A DNA stretch of 64,000 nt from Streptomyces sp. MMG1533 (GTDB taxonomy: Bacteria > Actinomycetota > Actinomycetes > Streptomycetales > Streptomycetaceae). Made by a program: the position numbers and the translations under genes. Shown here in pieces: positions 49,299 to 57,897 of the stretch. The notes beneath the pieces were generated by a model. That model worked only from the letters and a program-made list of their open reading frames with translations, was not told the DNA's origin and made no database searches. The stretch's first letter is position 1; each line of letters begins with the position of its first letter. The stretch is taken from assembly GCF_001279775.1 (NCBI RefSeq), contig NZ_LGDG01000214.1:32898-96897 (forward strand). Direction: 5' to 3'.

Positions 49299-51866
49299 GT
49301 GACTGCCGAGACCCCCGCCCCCGACACGCTCACCGTGGACCTCGGCACCGAGACCGGTCCCTTCCACGGCGGCGCGAGCGGAACCCTCTACGGCCTCTAC
49401 GGCGACGGGGTGCCCAGCCGCACCCTGATCGAGGGCATGTACGTCCGTACGGTCACCACCAAGGCCCAGGACGGCATCCAGCACCCCGGCGGCGACGCCC
49501 TGGAGATCCTGCCGCCCTTCGTCGCGTCGGGCGGCAAGGACGTGTACATCTACCTGCCCGACTTCTACCGAGGCTTTCCGTACGAGTGGCCCGGCGCCGA
49601 CGGCGAGCAACGGCTGACCGGTTTCCTGGAGATCGTCCGCCGTCAGGTGGAACACGTCCTGACCCTCGGCCCGGACCGGTCCCATGTCGTGTACGTCCCG
49701 TTCAACGAACCCGAGGGCAACATGTTCGGCGAGGGGGAGTGGAGCCACGACGGGGTCTCCTGGCGCACCGACCCGCGACACTACTTCGCGGCCTGGAAGG
49801 CGGCGTACCACCTCATCAAGGGCCTCGACCCCGACGCCCGCATCGCCGGACCCAACACCTGCATCCTGTACCCCGAGGTCAGAGGCTTCCTGGAGTTCGC
49901 CAAGGCGCAGCAGGTGCTGCCCGACGTGATCACCTGGCACGAGCTGTCGTCACCGGCCGAGGTCCGCACGAACGTCGCCAAGTACCGGGCGCTGGAGCGG
50001 GAGTTGGGCATCGGGCCGCTGCCCGTCAACCTGAACGAGTACGCGCACAACTACCACGTCTCCGTCCCCGGCCAGATGGTGCAGTGGATCTCCGCGATCG
50101 AGGAGTCCAAGGTCGACGCCGACCTCGCGTACTGGAACATCGCCGGCAACCTCAACGACTCGGCGGTGGAGGCGAACAAGGCCAACGGCCAGTGGTGGCT
50201 GTTCAACGCCTACGGGCAGTTGACCGGCAACACCGTCCGGGTCGTCGCGCCACACCCCAACGCGCAGTACACGCTCCAGGGCGTCGCCACGCTGGACCAG
50301 GACAAGCGGCAGGCCCGCGTGCTGTTCGGCGGCGCGGGCGGTGCGGCGGACGTCGTCTTCGAGGGCGTCGACCCTGACGTCTTCGGAACGACCGTGCACA
50401 TACGGCTCCAGGAGATCCCCTGGACGGGGCAAGTCGGAGCGAGCGCACAGCCGTTGCGGCTGCGGGACGAGGAACTGCCGGTCGTGGACGGGCGGGTGAC
50501 CCTGCCGGTGAGCGACCTCGACGCGATGTCCGCCTACCAGGCCGTCCTCTCGCCCGGGGGCAACGGCGCCGCGTCCCTGCCGCCCTCGCTCCGGTGGCGG
50601 CGGACGTACGAGGCCGAGGACGCGACCTACACGGGCGGCGGTCACTCGAAGAACGGACCCGAGGGATCCCCGTTGGACGTCGACAAGTTCGCCACCTCCG
50701 GCGGCTACCACGTGGGCGGTCTGCGCACCGGTTCCGACGGCGTGCTCGCCTTCGACGTCGAGGTCCCGCACGACGGGACGTACGACGTCAGCGTCTTCGC
50801 CAACTCCTACAACCAGGCCGACCTGGTACGGGAGTTCGGCCCCACCAACGTCTTCCTGCGCGTCGACGGCGAGGCCCCCCGCGAACTGCGGCTGCCGCTC
50901 GGCTACAAGTGGGCGGTGTGGGGCCACACCGACACCCGGGTGGAGCTGACCGCGGGCGCGCACCGCATCACGCTCGCCGCGCAGGACCCGGACCTCGGCG
51001 TCACGAAGGGCGACGCGGTCGTCGACAAGCTGGACCTCGCCCTGCGCGACGACGACGGCACCGCCCTGTACGAGGCCGAGTACGCGTCCCTCGGCGGCGG
51101 AGCGGTGGTCAGCCACGCGCACCGCGGGGCCTCGGGCCCCGGCGCCGCCGTACTCCCGCGCGCAGGCACGGTCACCTTCTGGGTGCACGCGGCCGACGAC
51201 GGTGAGGCGGCCGTGACGGTGGACGTCCTCGGGCCCGGGGAAGGCCGGCTCACGGTCAACGGCGAGGACGTCGGCCGCGTCGAGCGGGGCGCCGTACCGC
51301 TCTTCCTGTCCGGAGGTGTCAACAAGCTCACCGTCACCGGGACTTCGGAGCTCCTCGTCGTGGACCGGCTGCGCGTCGGCCCGTCCCGCGATCTGCTGCC
51401 CACCACCGCGTACCCGGCCGAGGAGGGCGCCCTGACCGGTACCGCGAAGGTGACCGGATACGCGTACGCCACCGGCGGCAAGGCGGTGGACGGCATCGGC
51501 GGCGGCCCCGAGAACGCGCTCACGCTGACCGTGACGGCGGACCGCGCCGGACGCCACGCGCTGACCGTCCGCTACGCCAACGGCGAGCAGGCGCCCGCCA
51601 CGCACTACAACCCCGACCCCGTCTGCCGTCACGCGGACGTCTTGGTCAACGGAGCCGCTCCGCGGCGCGTCCTGTTCCCCACCACCTTCCACTTCAACAA
51701 CTTCTGGAACCTCTCGGTCCCCGTCTCCCTGGAACAGGGCACCAACACGGTCACCTTCACCGCCGACGAACTCCCCGACTTCGGGGGCGAGTCGCGCAAC
51801 CAGTACGGTCAGCGCTCCGCCCACGCACCCGTCGTCGACCAGGTGACGGTGACGCGGCTGTTCTAG
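49299..51866 (+). CDS. Clan-A glycoside hydrolase (GH39-like) with C-terminal carbohydrate-binding modules
   Basis: An 855-residue protein. The N-terminal 330 residues form a TIM barrel with the acid/base Glu in VPFNEPEGNM (near residue 137) and the nucleophile Glu in NLNEYAHNY (near 247). This arrangement suits GH39/GH5-like enzymes. Then follow an all-beta module and two or three CBM35/CBM6-like modules beginning TYEAEDATYTGGG and LYEAEYASLGGGAVV. No signal peptide is visible, which is odd for a CBM-bearing enzyme. The GTG at 49299 has AAGGA eight bases upstream; an ATG at 49290 would overlap that site. The 3' end overlaps the aldo/keto reductase gene by 4 bases. Confidence 0.75.
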   Translation: MTAETPAPDTLTVDLGTETGPFHGGASGTLYGLYGDGVPSRTLIEGMYVRTVTTKAQDGIQHPGGDALEILPPFVASGGKDVYIYLPDFYRGFPYEWPGADGEQRLTGFLEIVRRQVEHVLTLGPDRSHVVYVPFNEPEGNMFGEGEWSHDGVSWRTDPRHYFAAWKAAYHLIKGLDPDARIAGPNTCILYPEVRGFLEFAKAQQVLPDVITWHELSSPAEVRTNVAKYRALERELGIGPLPVNLNEYAHNYHVSVPGQMVQWISAIEESKVDADLAYWNIAGNLNDSAVEANKANGQWWLFNAYGQLTGNTVRVVAPHPNAQYTLQGVATLDQDKRQARVLFGGAGGAADVVFEGVDPDVFGTTVHIRLQEIPWTGQVGASAQPLRLRDEELPVVDGRVTLPVSDLDAMSAYQAVLSPGGNGAASLPPSLRWRRTYEAEDATYTGGGHSKNGPEGSPLDVDKFATSGGYHVGGLRTGSDGVLAFDVEVPHDGTYDVSVFANSYNQADLVREFGPTNVFLRVDGEAPRELRLPLGYKWAVWGHTDTRVELTAGAHRITLAAQDPDLGVTKGDAVVDKLDLALRDDDGTALYEAEYASLGGGAVVSHAHRGASGPGAAVLPRAGTVTFWVHAADDGEAAVTVDVLGPGEGRLTVNGEDVGRVERGAVPLFLSGGVNKLTVTGTSELLVVDRLRVGPSRDLLPTTAYPAEEGALTGTAKVTGYAYATGGKAVDGIGGGPENALTLTVTADRAGRHALTVRYANGEQAPATHYNPDPVCRHADVLVNGAAPRRVLFPTTFHFNNFWNLSVPVSLEQGTNTVTFTADELPDFGGESRNQYGQRSAHAPVVDQVTVTRLF

Positions 51867-52915
51867 AGGACCTCGGTGGCGGTGCGGCGGTAGGTCGAGC
51901 GCCGGTCGTCGATCTCGGTCCAGCGGTCGCCGTAGATGTTGCGGGTGATGGCGGGTTCCCGTACGAAGTCGTGCGGGAACCCGAGCGGCACGGCGCTGAC
52001 CTCGTCGAGGCGGGCCACGGCGTCGGCGTCGAGCCGGACGTCGACACAGCCGAGGTTGTCGGCGAGCTGGCTCTCCTTGGTGGCGGCGACGATCGGCACC
52101 ACGTTGCCGGGGCGCCCCAGCAGCCAGGCCAGGGCCACCTGGGCGGGGCTCCAGCCGCCCTGCTCGGCGACGTCCAGGACGGCGGTGACGACGTCCTCCT
52201 CCTGCGAGGTCGGCTTGTCGTCCCAGAGGTCCAGCCGCCCCGGCTCGCCCCGGCGGTACTTGCCGGTGAGCTTCCCGACCGCCAGCGGGGCCCACGCGAG
52301 CACGGCGAGGTCGAACGCCCGTGCCTGCGGCAGCAGTTCACGCTCCGGCGTTCGCTCCAGCAGGTTGTAGCGCAGCTGCGACCCCGCGAACGCGGTCCAA
52401 CCCCGCAGTTCGGCAAGGGTGTTGGCCTGCGCGATCTCCCAGGCCGGCCAGTCCGAGACGCCGAGGTACAGCACCTTTCCGGTCCGTACGAGGTCGTCGA
52501 GCGCCCGCATGACCTCCTCGACCGGCGTGAAGTTGTCCCGGGCGTGCACCCACAGCACATCGAGCCGTTCCGTCCGCAGCCGCTTCAGGCTCGCCTCCAC
52601 CGACTGCACCAGGTTCTTGCGGTGGTTGCCGGCGGCGTTGACGTCCCCCTCGCGGATCCCGCAGGTGTACTTGCTGGCCAGCACGAACTCGTCGCGCCGC
52701 CTTTCGAGCAGTTCCCCGAGGATCCGCTCCGAACTGCCGCCCATGTAGTTGTTCGCCGTGTCGATGAAGTTGCCGCCGGCGTCCGCGTATGCGTCCACGA
52801 TCCGGGCGCTGGTCTCCTTGTCGGCACCCCATCCCAGGTCGTCGCCGACGGTCATCGCCCCGAGACTCAGCTCGCTCACGCGCAGACCGGTCTTTCCGAA
52901 CAGTGTGTAACGCAC
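51863..52915 (-). CDS. Aldo/keto reductase
   Basis: A 350-residue NADPH-dependent TIM-barrel reductase. The catalytic tetrad is recognisable: Asp and Tyr in FIDTANNYMGGSSE, Lys in LASKYTCG and His in VLWVHARD. The C-terminal cofactor part reads VPIVAATKESQLADNLG. It belongs to the general AKR group of Streptomyces that reduces aldehydes and ketones or acts in detoxification. The promoter upstream has a 19-base spacer with a MerR-type dyad, suggesting activation by a MerR-family protein encoded elsewhere. Confidence 0.93.
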   Translation of the reverse strand: MRYTLFGKTGLRVSELSLGAMTVGDDLGWGADKETSARIVDAYADAGGNFIDTANNYMGGSSERILGELLERRRDEFVLASKYTCGIREGDVNAAGNHRKNLVQSVEASLKRLRTERLDVLWVHARDNFTPVEEVMRALDDLVRTGKVLYLGVSDWPAWEIAQANTLAELRGWTAFAGSQLRYNLLERTPERELLPQARAFDLAVLAWAPLAVGKLTGKYRRGEPGRLDLWDDKPTSQEEDVVTAVLDVAEQGGWSPAQVALAWLLGRPGNVVPIVAATKESQLADNLGCVDVRLDADAVARLDEVSAVPLGFPHDFVREPAITRNIYGDRWTEIDDRRSTYRRTATEVL

Positions 52916-52947
52916 GCACTTTCCCCTTCAGGCAGGTTGCGCGTACG

Positions 52948-52978
52948 ACGCTAGGAGCTGGAGCGCACTTCAGCGCAA
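52948..52978 (-). promoter_or_regulatory. MerR-type promoter of the aldo/keto reductase gene
   Basis: On the minus strand TTGCGC (52978-52973) and TAGCGT (52953-52948) are separated by 19 bases, longer than the usual 17-18. The dyad CTGgAG-cgca-CTtCAG lies in the spacer. This is the geometry of promoters that need a MerR regulator to untwist the DNA. Confidence 0.6.
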
Positions 52979-53030
52979 GCGCACGTCTCGACGAGGGTCA
53001 ACTCGACGCGGGTCTACGCAGGCGGACGTC

Positions 53031-53801
53031 TCAACGCGAGCCTTCGCCACCCGCGAGGTACACGCCGAACATCGCCCCGTGCGGGTCCCGCAGCACCGCG
53101 ATCCGCGGCCCGTCGGGCACGGACGTGGGCTCCATCAGGACGGTGCCGCCCGCCTCGGTCGCCGTGGCCGAGGCCGCGTCCACGTCCGCCACCGCGAAGT
53201 ACGGCAGCCAGTGCGGCGGCACCTCGGGCGGGAACTTGTCGTCCATCGTGACCATGCCGCCGAAGTCCGCACCGTCCAGGCCCCACTGCGGGTAGTGCTC
53301 CGAGGCGATGACGCTCCAGCCGAACACCGTGGTGTAGAAGTCGACGGCCCGCTCGGGAGACCTGGTCATCAGCTCCACCCAGCCCAGTGAGCCGGGGGCG
53401 TTGAACAGACCCGCGCCCGCGAAGCCCGCCGCCTGCCACAGATGGAAGGCGGCGCCCTGCGGATCGGTGACGGAGGCGAAGCGGCCCATACCGGGGACGT
53501 CCCCGGGTTCGAACACCACCGAGCCGCCCGCCGACCTCACCTTCTCCACGGTGGCGTCCACGTCCGACACGGCGAACGTCACGTACCAGAGGACGGGCTG
53601 CGGCTCCTCGCCCAGCGGCACCAGTCCCGCGACCGGGAGGTGCCCGCGGTACGCGATCGTGTACCCGCCCATCTCCTCCCGGCTGTCCGTCTCCGTCCGC
53701 CAGTCGAAGAGCGTGGAGTAGAACTCCTTGGCCGCGTCCACGCCCGGCGCTCCCACCTCGGCCCAGCACGGCCCGCCGGGCACCGGCTTGTCGAGTTTCA
53801 T
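53031..53801 (-). CDS. Tandem glyoxalase/VOC-fold protein
   Basis: A 256-residue protein made of two VOC (glyoxalase/bleomycin-resistance) domains, about residues 8-122 and 135-250. Each opens with a similar motif, GGPCWAEVGAPGVDAAKEFY and LGWVELMTRSPERAVDFYTT, and ends with a metal-ligand region such as TDPQGAAFHLWQ and RDPHGAMFGVYL. Such duplicated VOC proteins may act as glyoxalases, dioxygenases or binding proteins. The ATG at 53801 has GGGAGG about ten bases upstream. It stands alone; its role is unknown. Confidence 0.85.
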   Translation of the reverse strand: MKLDKPVPGGPCWAEVGAPGVDAAKEFYSTLFDWRTETDSREEMGGYTIAYRGHLPVAGLVPLGEEPQPVLWYVTFAVSDVDATVEKVRSAGGSVVFEPGDVPGMGRFASVTDPQGAAFHLWQAAGFAGAGLFNAPGSLGWVELMTRSPERAVDFYTTVFGWSVIASEHYPQWGLDGADFGGMVTMDDKFPPEVPPHWLPYFAVADVDAASATATEAGGTVLMEPTSVPDGPRIAVLRDPHGAMFGVYLAGGEGSR

Positions 53802-54492
53802 GACGTCACGGCCTCCCTGCCGACGCGGGCATTCCCCTTCGCACGCTAGCTCCGGTCCGTCGGCCCGGCCATCCGACGGCGAGGGGCGGTCCCGCGGCCG
53901 CGGAAGGGGGTAGCCCCCGATGTCGTACCGCACCGCATGACGGCCTCCGGGACGACGAGGGGGTCGGCGAGCACTACCGGGACGCGGGCGTCATCGACTG
54001 ATTCGTGTGCCGCCCACCGGAGTCCTCCGGCCCGGCGCGGCGGAGGCCGCCGAACTGCTGATGAGCGACTGCCCGGCCCAGCCGGCCCGCCGGAACGCCC
54101 GTGCGTGGTACGCCGACGGCGCCTTCCCCGGCACCCGCCGCGCGCGGGGTTCCGGCACAGCGGCGACACAGAGGTGATCCTGTGGAGCGCACGCCGGACC
54201 GGGAGAGTGCGGGACCCGCTTCACGGCGCGCACGCCGACGACTGTGCGCTCGGCTTCGTGGAGGCCGACACGACGCCGGCCCGCCCCCAAGGCCACGCAC
54301 AGCGGGCGGCGGGCCTGGCCGACATCGGCAACCCGCACATCGACCCGGTCGCGTACGGGGGAGGGCCTGGAGCGCCGGCTCCTCGCCCAGGACGCCGACT
54401 GGCTCACGCACGGCCATCGGCCACCTGGTGTCGGTGGTCTTCCGCGAGCCGACCCGCACCGACCCGCGGCTGGGAGGACCTTCCTCGGGGCC
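53802..54492. other. Degenerate region without intact gene
   Basis: Nearly 700 bases with high GC but no credible intact frame. Broken plus-strand stretches read EHYRDAGVID, then AAELLMSDCPAQPARRNARA, WYADGAFPGTRRARGSG and HADDCALGFVEADTTPARP, IGNPHIDPVAYG in different frames. Their codon bias is that of coding sequence, so this looks like a decayed gene or genes whose family I cannot name. Confidence 0.55.
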
Positions 54493-54885
54493 TCAGATCC
54501 CGGGCCGGTACCGCAGCGGATGGTCCGCCGGGATCTCCACCAGCACGATCCGCGTCCCGTCCGGATCCGCGATCCACATCTCGATCAGCCCCCACGGCTC
54601 CTTCACCGGCGGCCGCACGATCTCGACCCCCTTGGCCAGCAACTCGTCGTGCGCCGCGGCCACGTCCCCGACCTGCATCCACAACTGCACGGCCGGCGAC
54701 GGCGCCGCCTCGGACCGCCCGGAGACCTCCAGGAAACCGCCACCGAGGAAGTAGACGGTCCCGCGCTCCGGCCCCGTGCCGAACTCGCGATACACGGCGA
54801 GCCCGAGCCGCTCGCCGTAGAAGGAACGGGACCGCTCCGGATCGGTGGGACGCAGCAGGGTCCGGCCACTCAGTACATGCACCAT
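54493..54885 (-). CDS. Single-domain glyoxalase/VOC-fold protein
   Basis: A 130-residue VOC-fold protein: TLLRPTDPERSRSFYGERLG opens the first beta-alpha-beta-beta-beta unit, and WGLIEMWIADPDGTRIVLVE the second, with a metal-ligand Glu. A single such unit dimerises to form the active site. Substrate unknown; similar proteins resist or modify small electrophiles. The ATG at 54885 follows from family length. It is divergent from the GNAT acetyltransferase gene by 73 bases. Confidence 0.85.
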   Translation of the reverse strand: MVHVLSGRTLLRPTDPERSRSFYGERLGLAVYREFGTGPERGTVYFLGGGFLEVSGRSEAAPSPAVQLWMQVGDVAAAHDELLAKGVEIVRPPVKEPWGLIEMWIADPDGTRIVLVEIPADHPLRYRPGI

Positions 54886-54958
54886 GCATCCGGAGCCTAG
54901 TGGCAGAAGGGCTAATCTCGGCGGTGCCCGAGCCGCACGAGAAACCGGAGAACCGACC

Positions 54959-55489
54959 ATGGAGACCGCCCTGACCTACCGTGACGCCACCGACGCCGAC
55001 GTGGACGCGCTCGTCGCGCTGATCGAGTCGGCCTATCGCGGGGACGACAGCCGCACCGGGTGGACCACCGAGGCCGACATCCTCGAAGGGCAGCGGACGG
55101 ACCCGGAGGGCGTGCTGGAGGTCATCAAGTCGCCGGACAGCCGGCTGCTCACGGTCGAGCGCGAGGGCCAGGTCGTCGCCTGCTGCCAGCTCGAACACCG
55201 CGGCGCGCACGCCTACTTCGGGATGTTCGCGGTCAGCCCGGCTCTCCAGGGCGAGGGCCTCGGCAAGGTGATCATCGCCGAGGCGGAGCGGATCGCCCGC
55301 GAGACCTGGGGCGTCACCGAGATGCACATGACCGTGATCTCGGTACGCGACGACCTCATCGCCTGGTACGAGCGCCGCGGCTACCGCCGTACGGGAAAGA
55401 TGACCCCCTTCCCGTACGGCGACGACCGCTTCGGCATCCCGCAGCGCGAGGACCTGCAGTTCGAGCTGCTGGTCAAGGAGCTCGCATGA
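54959..55489 (+). CDS. GNAT-family N-acetyltransferase
   Basis: A 176-residue acetyltransferase. It opens TYRDATDADVDALVALIESA, and the acetyl-CoA pyrophosphate loop is SPALQGEGLGKVII (Q-x-x-G-x-G type). The C-terminal part AWYERRGYRRTGKMTPFPYG is typical of the family. It transfers acetyl from acetyl-CoA to an amine; the target is unknown. The ATG at 54959 has GGAG eight bases upstream. It converges with the glycerophosphodiesterase gene 3 bases beyond its stop. Confidence 0.9.
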   Translation: METALTYRDATDADVDALVALIESAYRGDDSRTGWTTEADILEGQRTDPEGVLEVIKSPDSRLLTVEREGQVVACCQLEHRGAHAYFGMFAVSPALQGEGLGKVIIAEAERIARETWGVTEMHMTVISVRDDLIAWYERRGYRRTGKMTPFPYGDDRFGIPQREDLQFELLVKELA

Positions 55490-55492
55490 TCG

Positions 55493-56176
55493 TTACGCCG
55501 TGAAGCGGCCGGTGCGTTTGATCTCCGGGTAGTCGGTGGTGGCACCGTCCAGCTCCAGGGCCCGTACGAGCCGCAGGTGGTCCTGCGTGTTCACCACCCA
55601 GCCGATGATCTTCAGGTCGGCCTTGCGTGCGTGCTCCACGACCTCCAGCGTGAGCCGGCGGATGTTCAGGCAGACGGTCGCGGCACCGGCCTCGACCGCG
55701 CGGTCCACGATGTCGGTGCCGAACCGGCTGCCGATCAGGGCGGTCCGTACGCCCGGCACCAGCCGGGCCATCTCGGCGATCGCCTCGTCGTGGAAGGAGG
55801 ACACCTCCACGCGTGCGGTCAGGTCCCGGCGGTGCATGACCTCCGCCAGCGCACGCGCGGCCGCCACGTCCTTGATCTCGGCCTGCAAGGACGAGTGCAC
55901 GCCGTCGAGGACCTCCTCGAACAGCGGGACCCGCTCGCCGCGGCCCGCGTCCAGAGCGCGCAGCTCGGCGAGGGTCTGCTCGGCGACCAGGCCGGTGCCG
56001 TCGGTCGTACGGTCCACGTCGGCGTCGTGCATGACGACGAGGGCGCCGTCCTTGCTCAGGTGCAGATCGAGTTCGATGACGTCGAGACCCGCCTGCTCGG
56101 CGGCGACGAAGGAACGGAGGGTGTTCTCGGGTTCGACACCCATGACTCCGCGGTGACCGATGGTGAGGAAGTTCAA
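55493..56176 (-). CDS. Glycerophosphodiester phosphodiesterase
   Basis: A 227-residue GDPD TIM-barrel enzyme that releases glycerol-3-phosphate from glycerophosphodiesters. The motifs are HRGVMGVEPENTL (catalytic His and metal Glu), IELDLHLSKDGALVVMHDADVDRTTDG and AEIKD. The product is cytoplasmic, as no signal peptide is present. The start is most likely the TTG at 56176, giving (M)NFLTIGHRG as in homologues; no ATG or GTG lies at a sensible position upstream. The unusual start may lower expression. It is divergent from the DUF6421 operon. Confidence 0.9.
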   Translation of the reverse strand: MNFLTIGHRGVMGVEPENTLRSFVAAEQAGLDVIELDLHLSKDGALVVMHDADVDRTTDGTGLVAEQTLAELRALDAGRGERVPLFEEVLDGVHSSLQAEIKDVAAARALAEVMHRRDLTARVEVSSFHDEAIAEMARLVPGVRTALIGSRFGTDIVDRAVEAGAATVCLNIRRLTLEVVEHARKADLKIIGWVVNTQDHLRLVRALELDGATTDYPEIKRTGRFTA

Positions 56177-56312
56177 GGTTCGACTCGCTTCCGTCGGGGG
56201 CGGCTCGGCAGCGCGCGGGCCGGGGCGGACGGCCGCGCGGGCAGATCCGCAGCCTAACGGCCCTGCCCCGCGATGAACCCGTGCCTGCGCCGGGAGCGGA
56301 TGTGCGAAGCGG

Positions 56313-56320
56313 AAGCGCTT
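56313..56320. promoter_or_regulatory. AAGCGCTT palindrome in the GDPD/DUF6421 spacer
   Basis: GGAAGCGCTTGTC in the 282-base divergent spacer resembles LacI-family operators seen at 32006 and 63751. A nearby short dyad CAGGA-aaaaa-TCCTG (56338-56352) is A/T-rich for this genome. Which gene they serve is open. Confidence 0.3.
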
Positions 56321-56393
56321 GTCGTACGCGTGTCCGGCAGGAAAAAATCCTGTGACCATCGGGCCTTCGCAGGACAATTTCCCGAGAGCGCAC

Positions 56394-56423
56394 TTGCTGG
56401 GAGAAACCCCATGTGCATACGGT
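56394..56423 (+). promoter_or_regulatory. Candidate promoter of the DUF6421 operon
   Basis: TTGCTG (56394-56399) and TACGGT (56418-56423) are 18 bases apart, ending 36 bases before the ATG, with GGAGG between. The fit to the housekeeping consensus is fair. Confidence 0.4.
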
Positions 56424-56458
56424 GTGCTGACGCGAGGTTCTCCCGTGGAGGATGGGAC

Positions 56459-57856
56459 ATGACGGAAATTCTTGTGCAGGTGGGTTCGGGGGACCAGGTT
56501 CCTCCCGCGGCCAGGGTGGTGGAGCATCCGGCGTGGCCCGTGCTCAAGGATGCCGTGGAGCAGATCCGGCCATGGCAGTCCAAGGACGGATCGATCGACT
56601 TCGACGCCGAGGGCGCCCCCGACCCGGCGGACGCCGAACTCGCCGTACGGCGTGTCGTCCACGCAGTCGAGGAGCTCTCCCCGCTGCTCCCGCACGACAG
56701 CGCCTACCACCAGGCCCTCGTGAAGGACCTGCATCACTGGGTGGACGGCGGCTTCCGGGTGCCCGACTTCCTCGACTCGCTGCTGGCCTTCCAGCCCGCC
56801 GCGAACCGCGCGGACGGCCTCCAGCACCTGGTCCTCTTCCCGATGTACACGCAGAACGGCAACCCGGACCGCAATCTCGAAGCGGTCGTGCTGCGCATGG
56901 TCTGGCCCGACTGGCTGGCCGAACTGGAGCGCACCCGCTACGACAACCCGCTGTTCTGCGGCATCAAGTTCGAGGACTTCACGGCCGGCTACGACACCAA
57001 CTCCGCGGTTCTCTTCCCCGAGACCATCGCCGTGCGCGAGGCCCCCGAGCGCTTCAGCTGGGGCGGCATCTTCTGCGACCGCGAGGCCGCCCGCTTCCGC
57101 CGTGTCACCGCGGCAGCCGTCGACATCCTGGGCCTGGAGCTGCCCGAGGACGTCGCCGTCATGGTCCACGACCAGAAGCGCTGCGAGGAGGCCTTCGTGC
57201 TGTGGGACATGGTCCACGACCGCACCCACAGCCACGGCGACCTGCCCTTCGACCCGTTCATGATCAAGCAGCGCCAGCCGTTCTGGATGTACGGCCTCGA
57301 GGAACTGCGCTGCGACCTCACGGCCTTCAAGGAGGCCGTGAAGCTGGAGGCCGACGGCGTCCCGCAGGCCCGTGACGTGCAGTACGCGGTGCTGTTCGAC
57401 CGCATGTTCCGCTTCCCGGTCACCGGCGAGCGCGTGCGCAACTACGACGGCCTCGGCGGCCAGCTCCTGTTCGCCTACCTCCACAAGCACGACGTCGTCC
57501 GCTGGACCGACAACAAGCTGTTCATCGACTGGCGGCGCGCGCCCGAGGTCACCAACCAGCTGTGCGCCGACATCGAGCAGCTCTACCGCGACGGCATCGA
57601 CCGCCCCAAGCTCGTCCACTGGTTCGCCGGATACGAGCTGGTCGCCACCTACCTCGCTCCGCATCCCGGCTCCCGCTGGGCCAAGGGTCCCGACGCCCTC
57701 GACCTGAGCCGGCCGCCGCGGAAACTCGTCGATGACGTGCTTCCGGACGAGTTTCCGCTGAGCATGTTCTATGAGGCCCTTTCCAAGAAGCTGAAGAGCG
57801 TGATCGCCTCCACCAAGGGCATCACGGCGGAGAGTGCCGAACGGGTCGCCGCGTGA
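56459..57856 (+). CDS. DUF6421 family protein
   Basis: A 465-residue protein of a family of unknown function that I recall as DUF6421, common in Streptomyces. It has no signal or membrane segment. A conspicuous metal-site-like cluster lies at His253, Asp254, His257, His259 and Asp261 (MVHDRTHSHGDLPF). The rest is mixed alpha/beta with aromatic-rich stretches such as FWMYGLEELRCDLTAF. The ATG at 56459 has GGAGG seven bases upstream. It heads a plus-strand cassette followed by SDR and threonine-aldolase genes, so it could be an enzyme of amino- or hydroxy-acid metabolism. Confidence 0.75.
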   Translation: MTEILVQVGSGDQVPPAARVVEHPAWPVLKDAVEQIRPWQSKDGSIDFDAEGAPDPADAELAVRRVVHAVEELSPLLPHDSAYHQALVKDLHHWVDGGFRVPDFLDSLLAFQPAANRADGLQHLVLFPMYTQNGNPDRNLEAVVLRMVWPDWLAELERTRYDNPLFCGIKFEDFTAGYDTNSAVLFPETIAVREAPERFSWGGIFCDREAARFRRVTAAAVDILGLELPEDVAVMVHDQKRCEEAFVLWDMVHDRTHSHGDLPFDPFMIKQRQPFWMYGLEELRCDLTAFKEAVKLEADGVPQARDVQYAVLFDRMFRFPVTGERVRNYDGLGGQLLFAYLHKHDVVRWTDNKLFIDWRRAPEVTNQLCADIEQLYRDGIDRPKLVHWFAGYELVATYLAPHPGSRWAKGPDALDLSRPPRKLVDDVLPDEFPLSMFYEALSKKLKSVIASTKGITAESAERVAA

Positions 57857-57897
57857 GCGACCGCGCTACCAGGAACACTGCTCAGGAGGCGAAGATC

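Noticed and set aside
49950..52295. Long minus-strand frame across the glycoside hydrolase
   Set aside because: No recognisable domain and it crosses two well-supported genes on different strands. Shadow frame.
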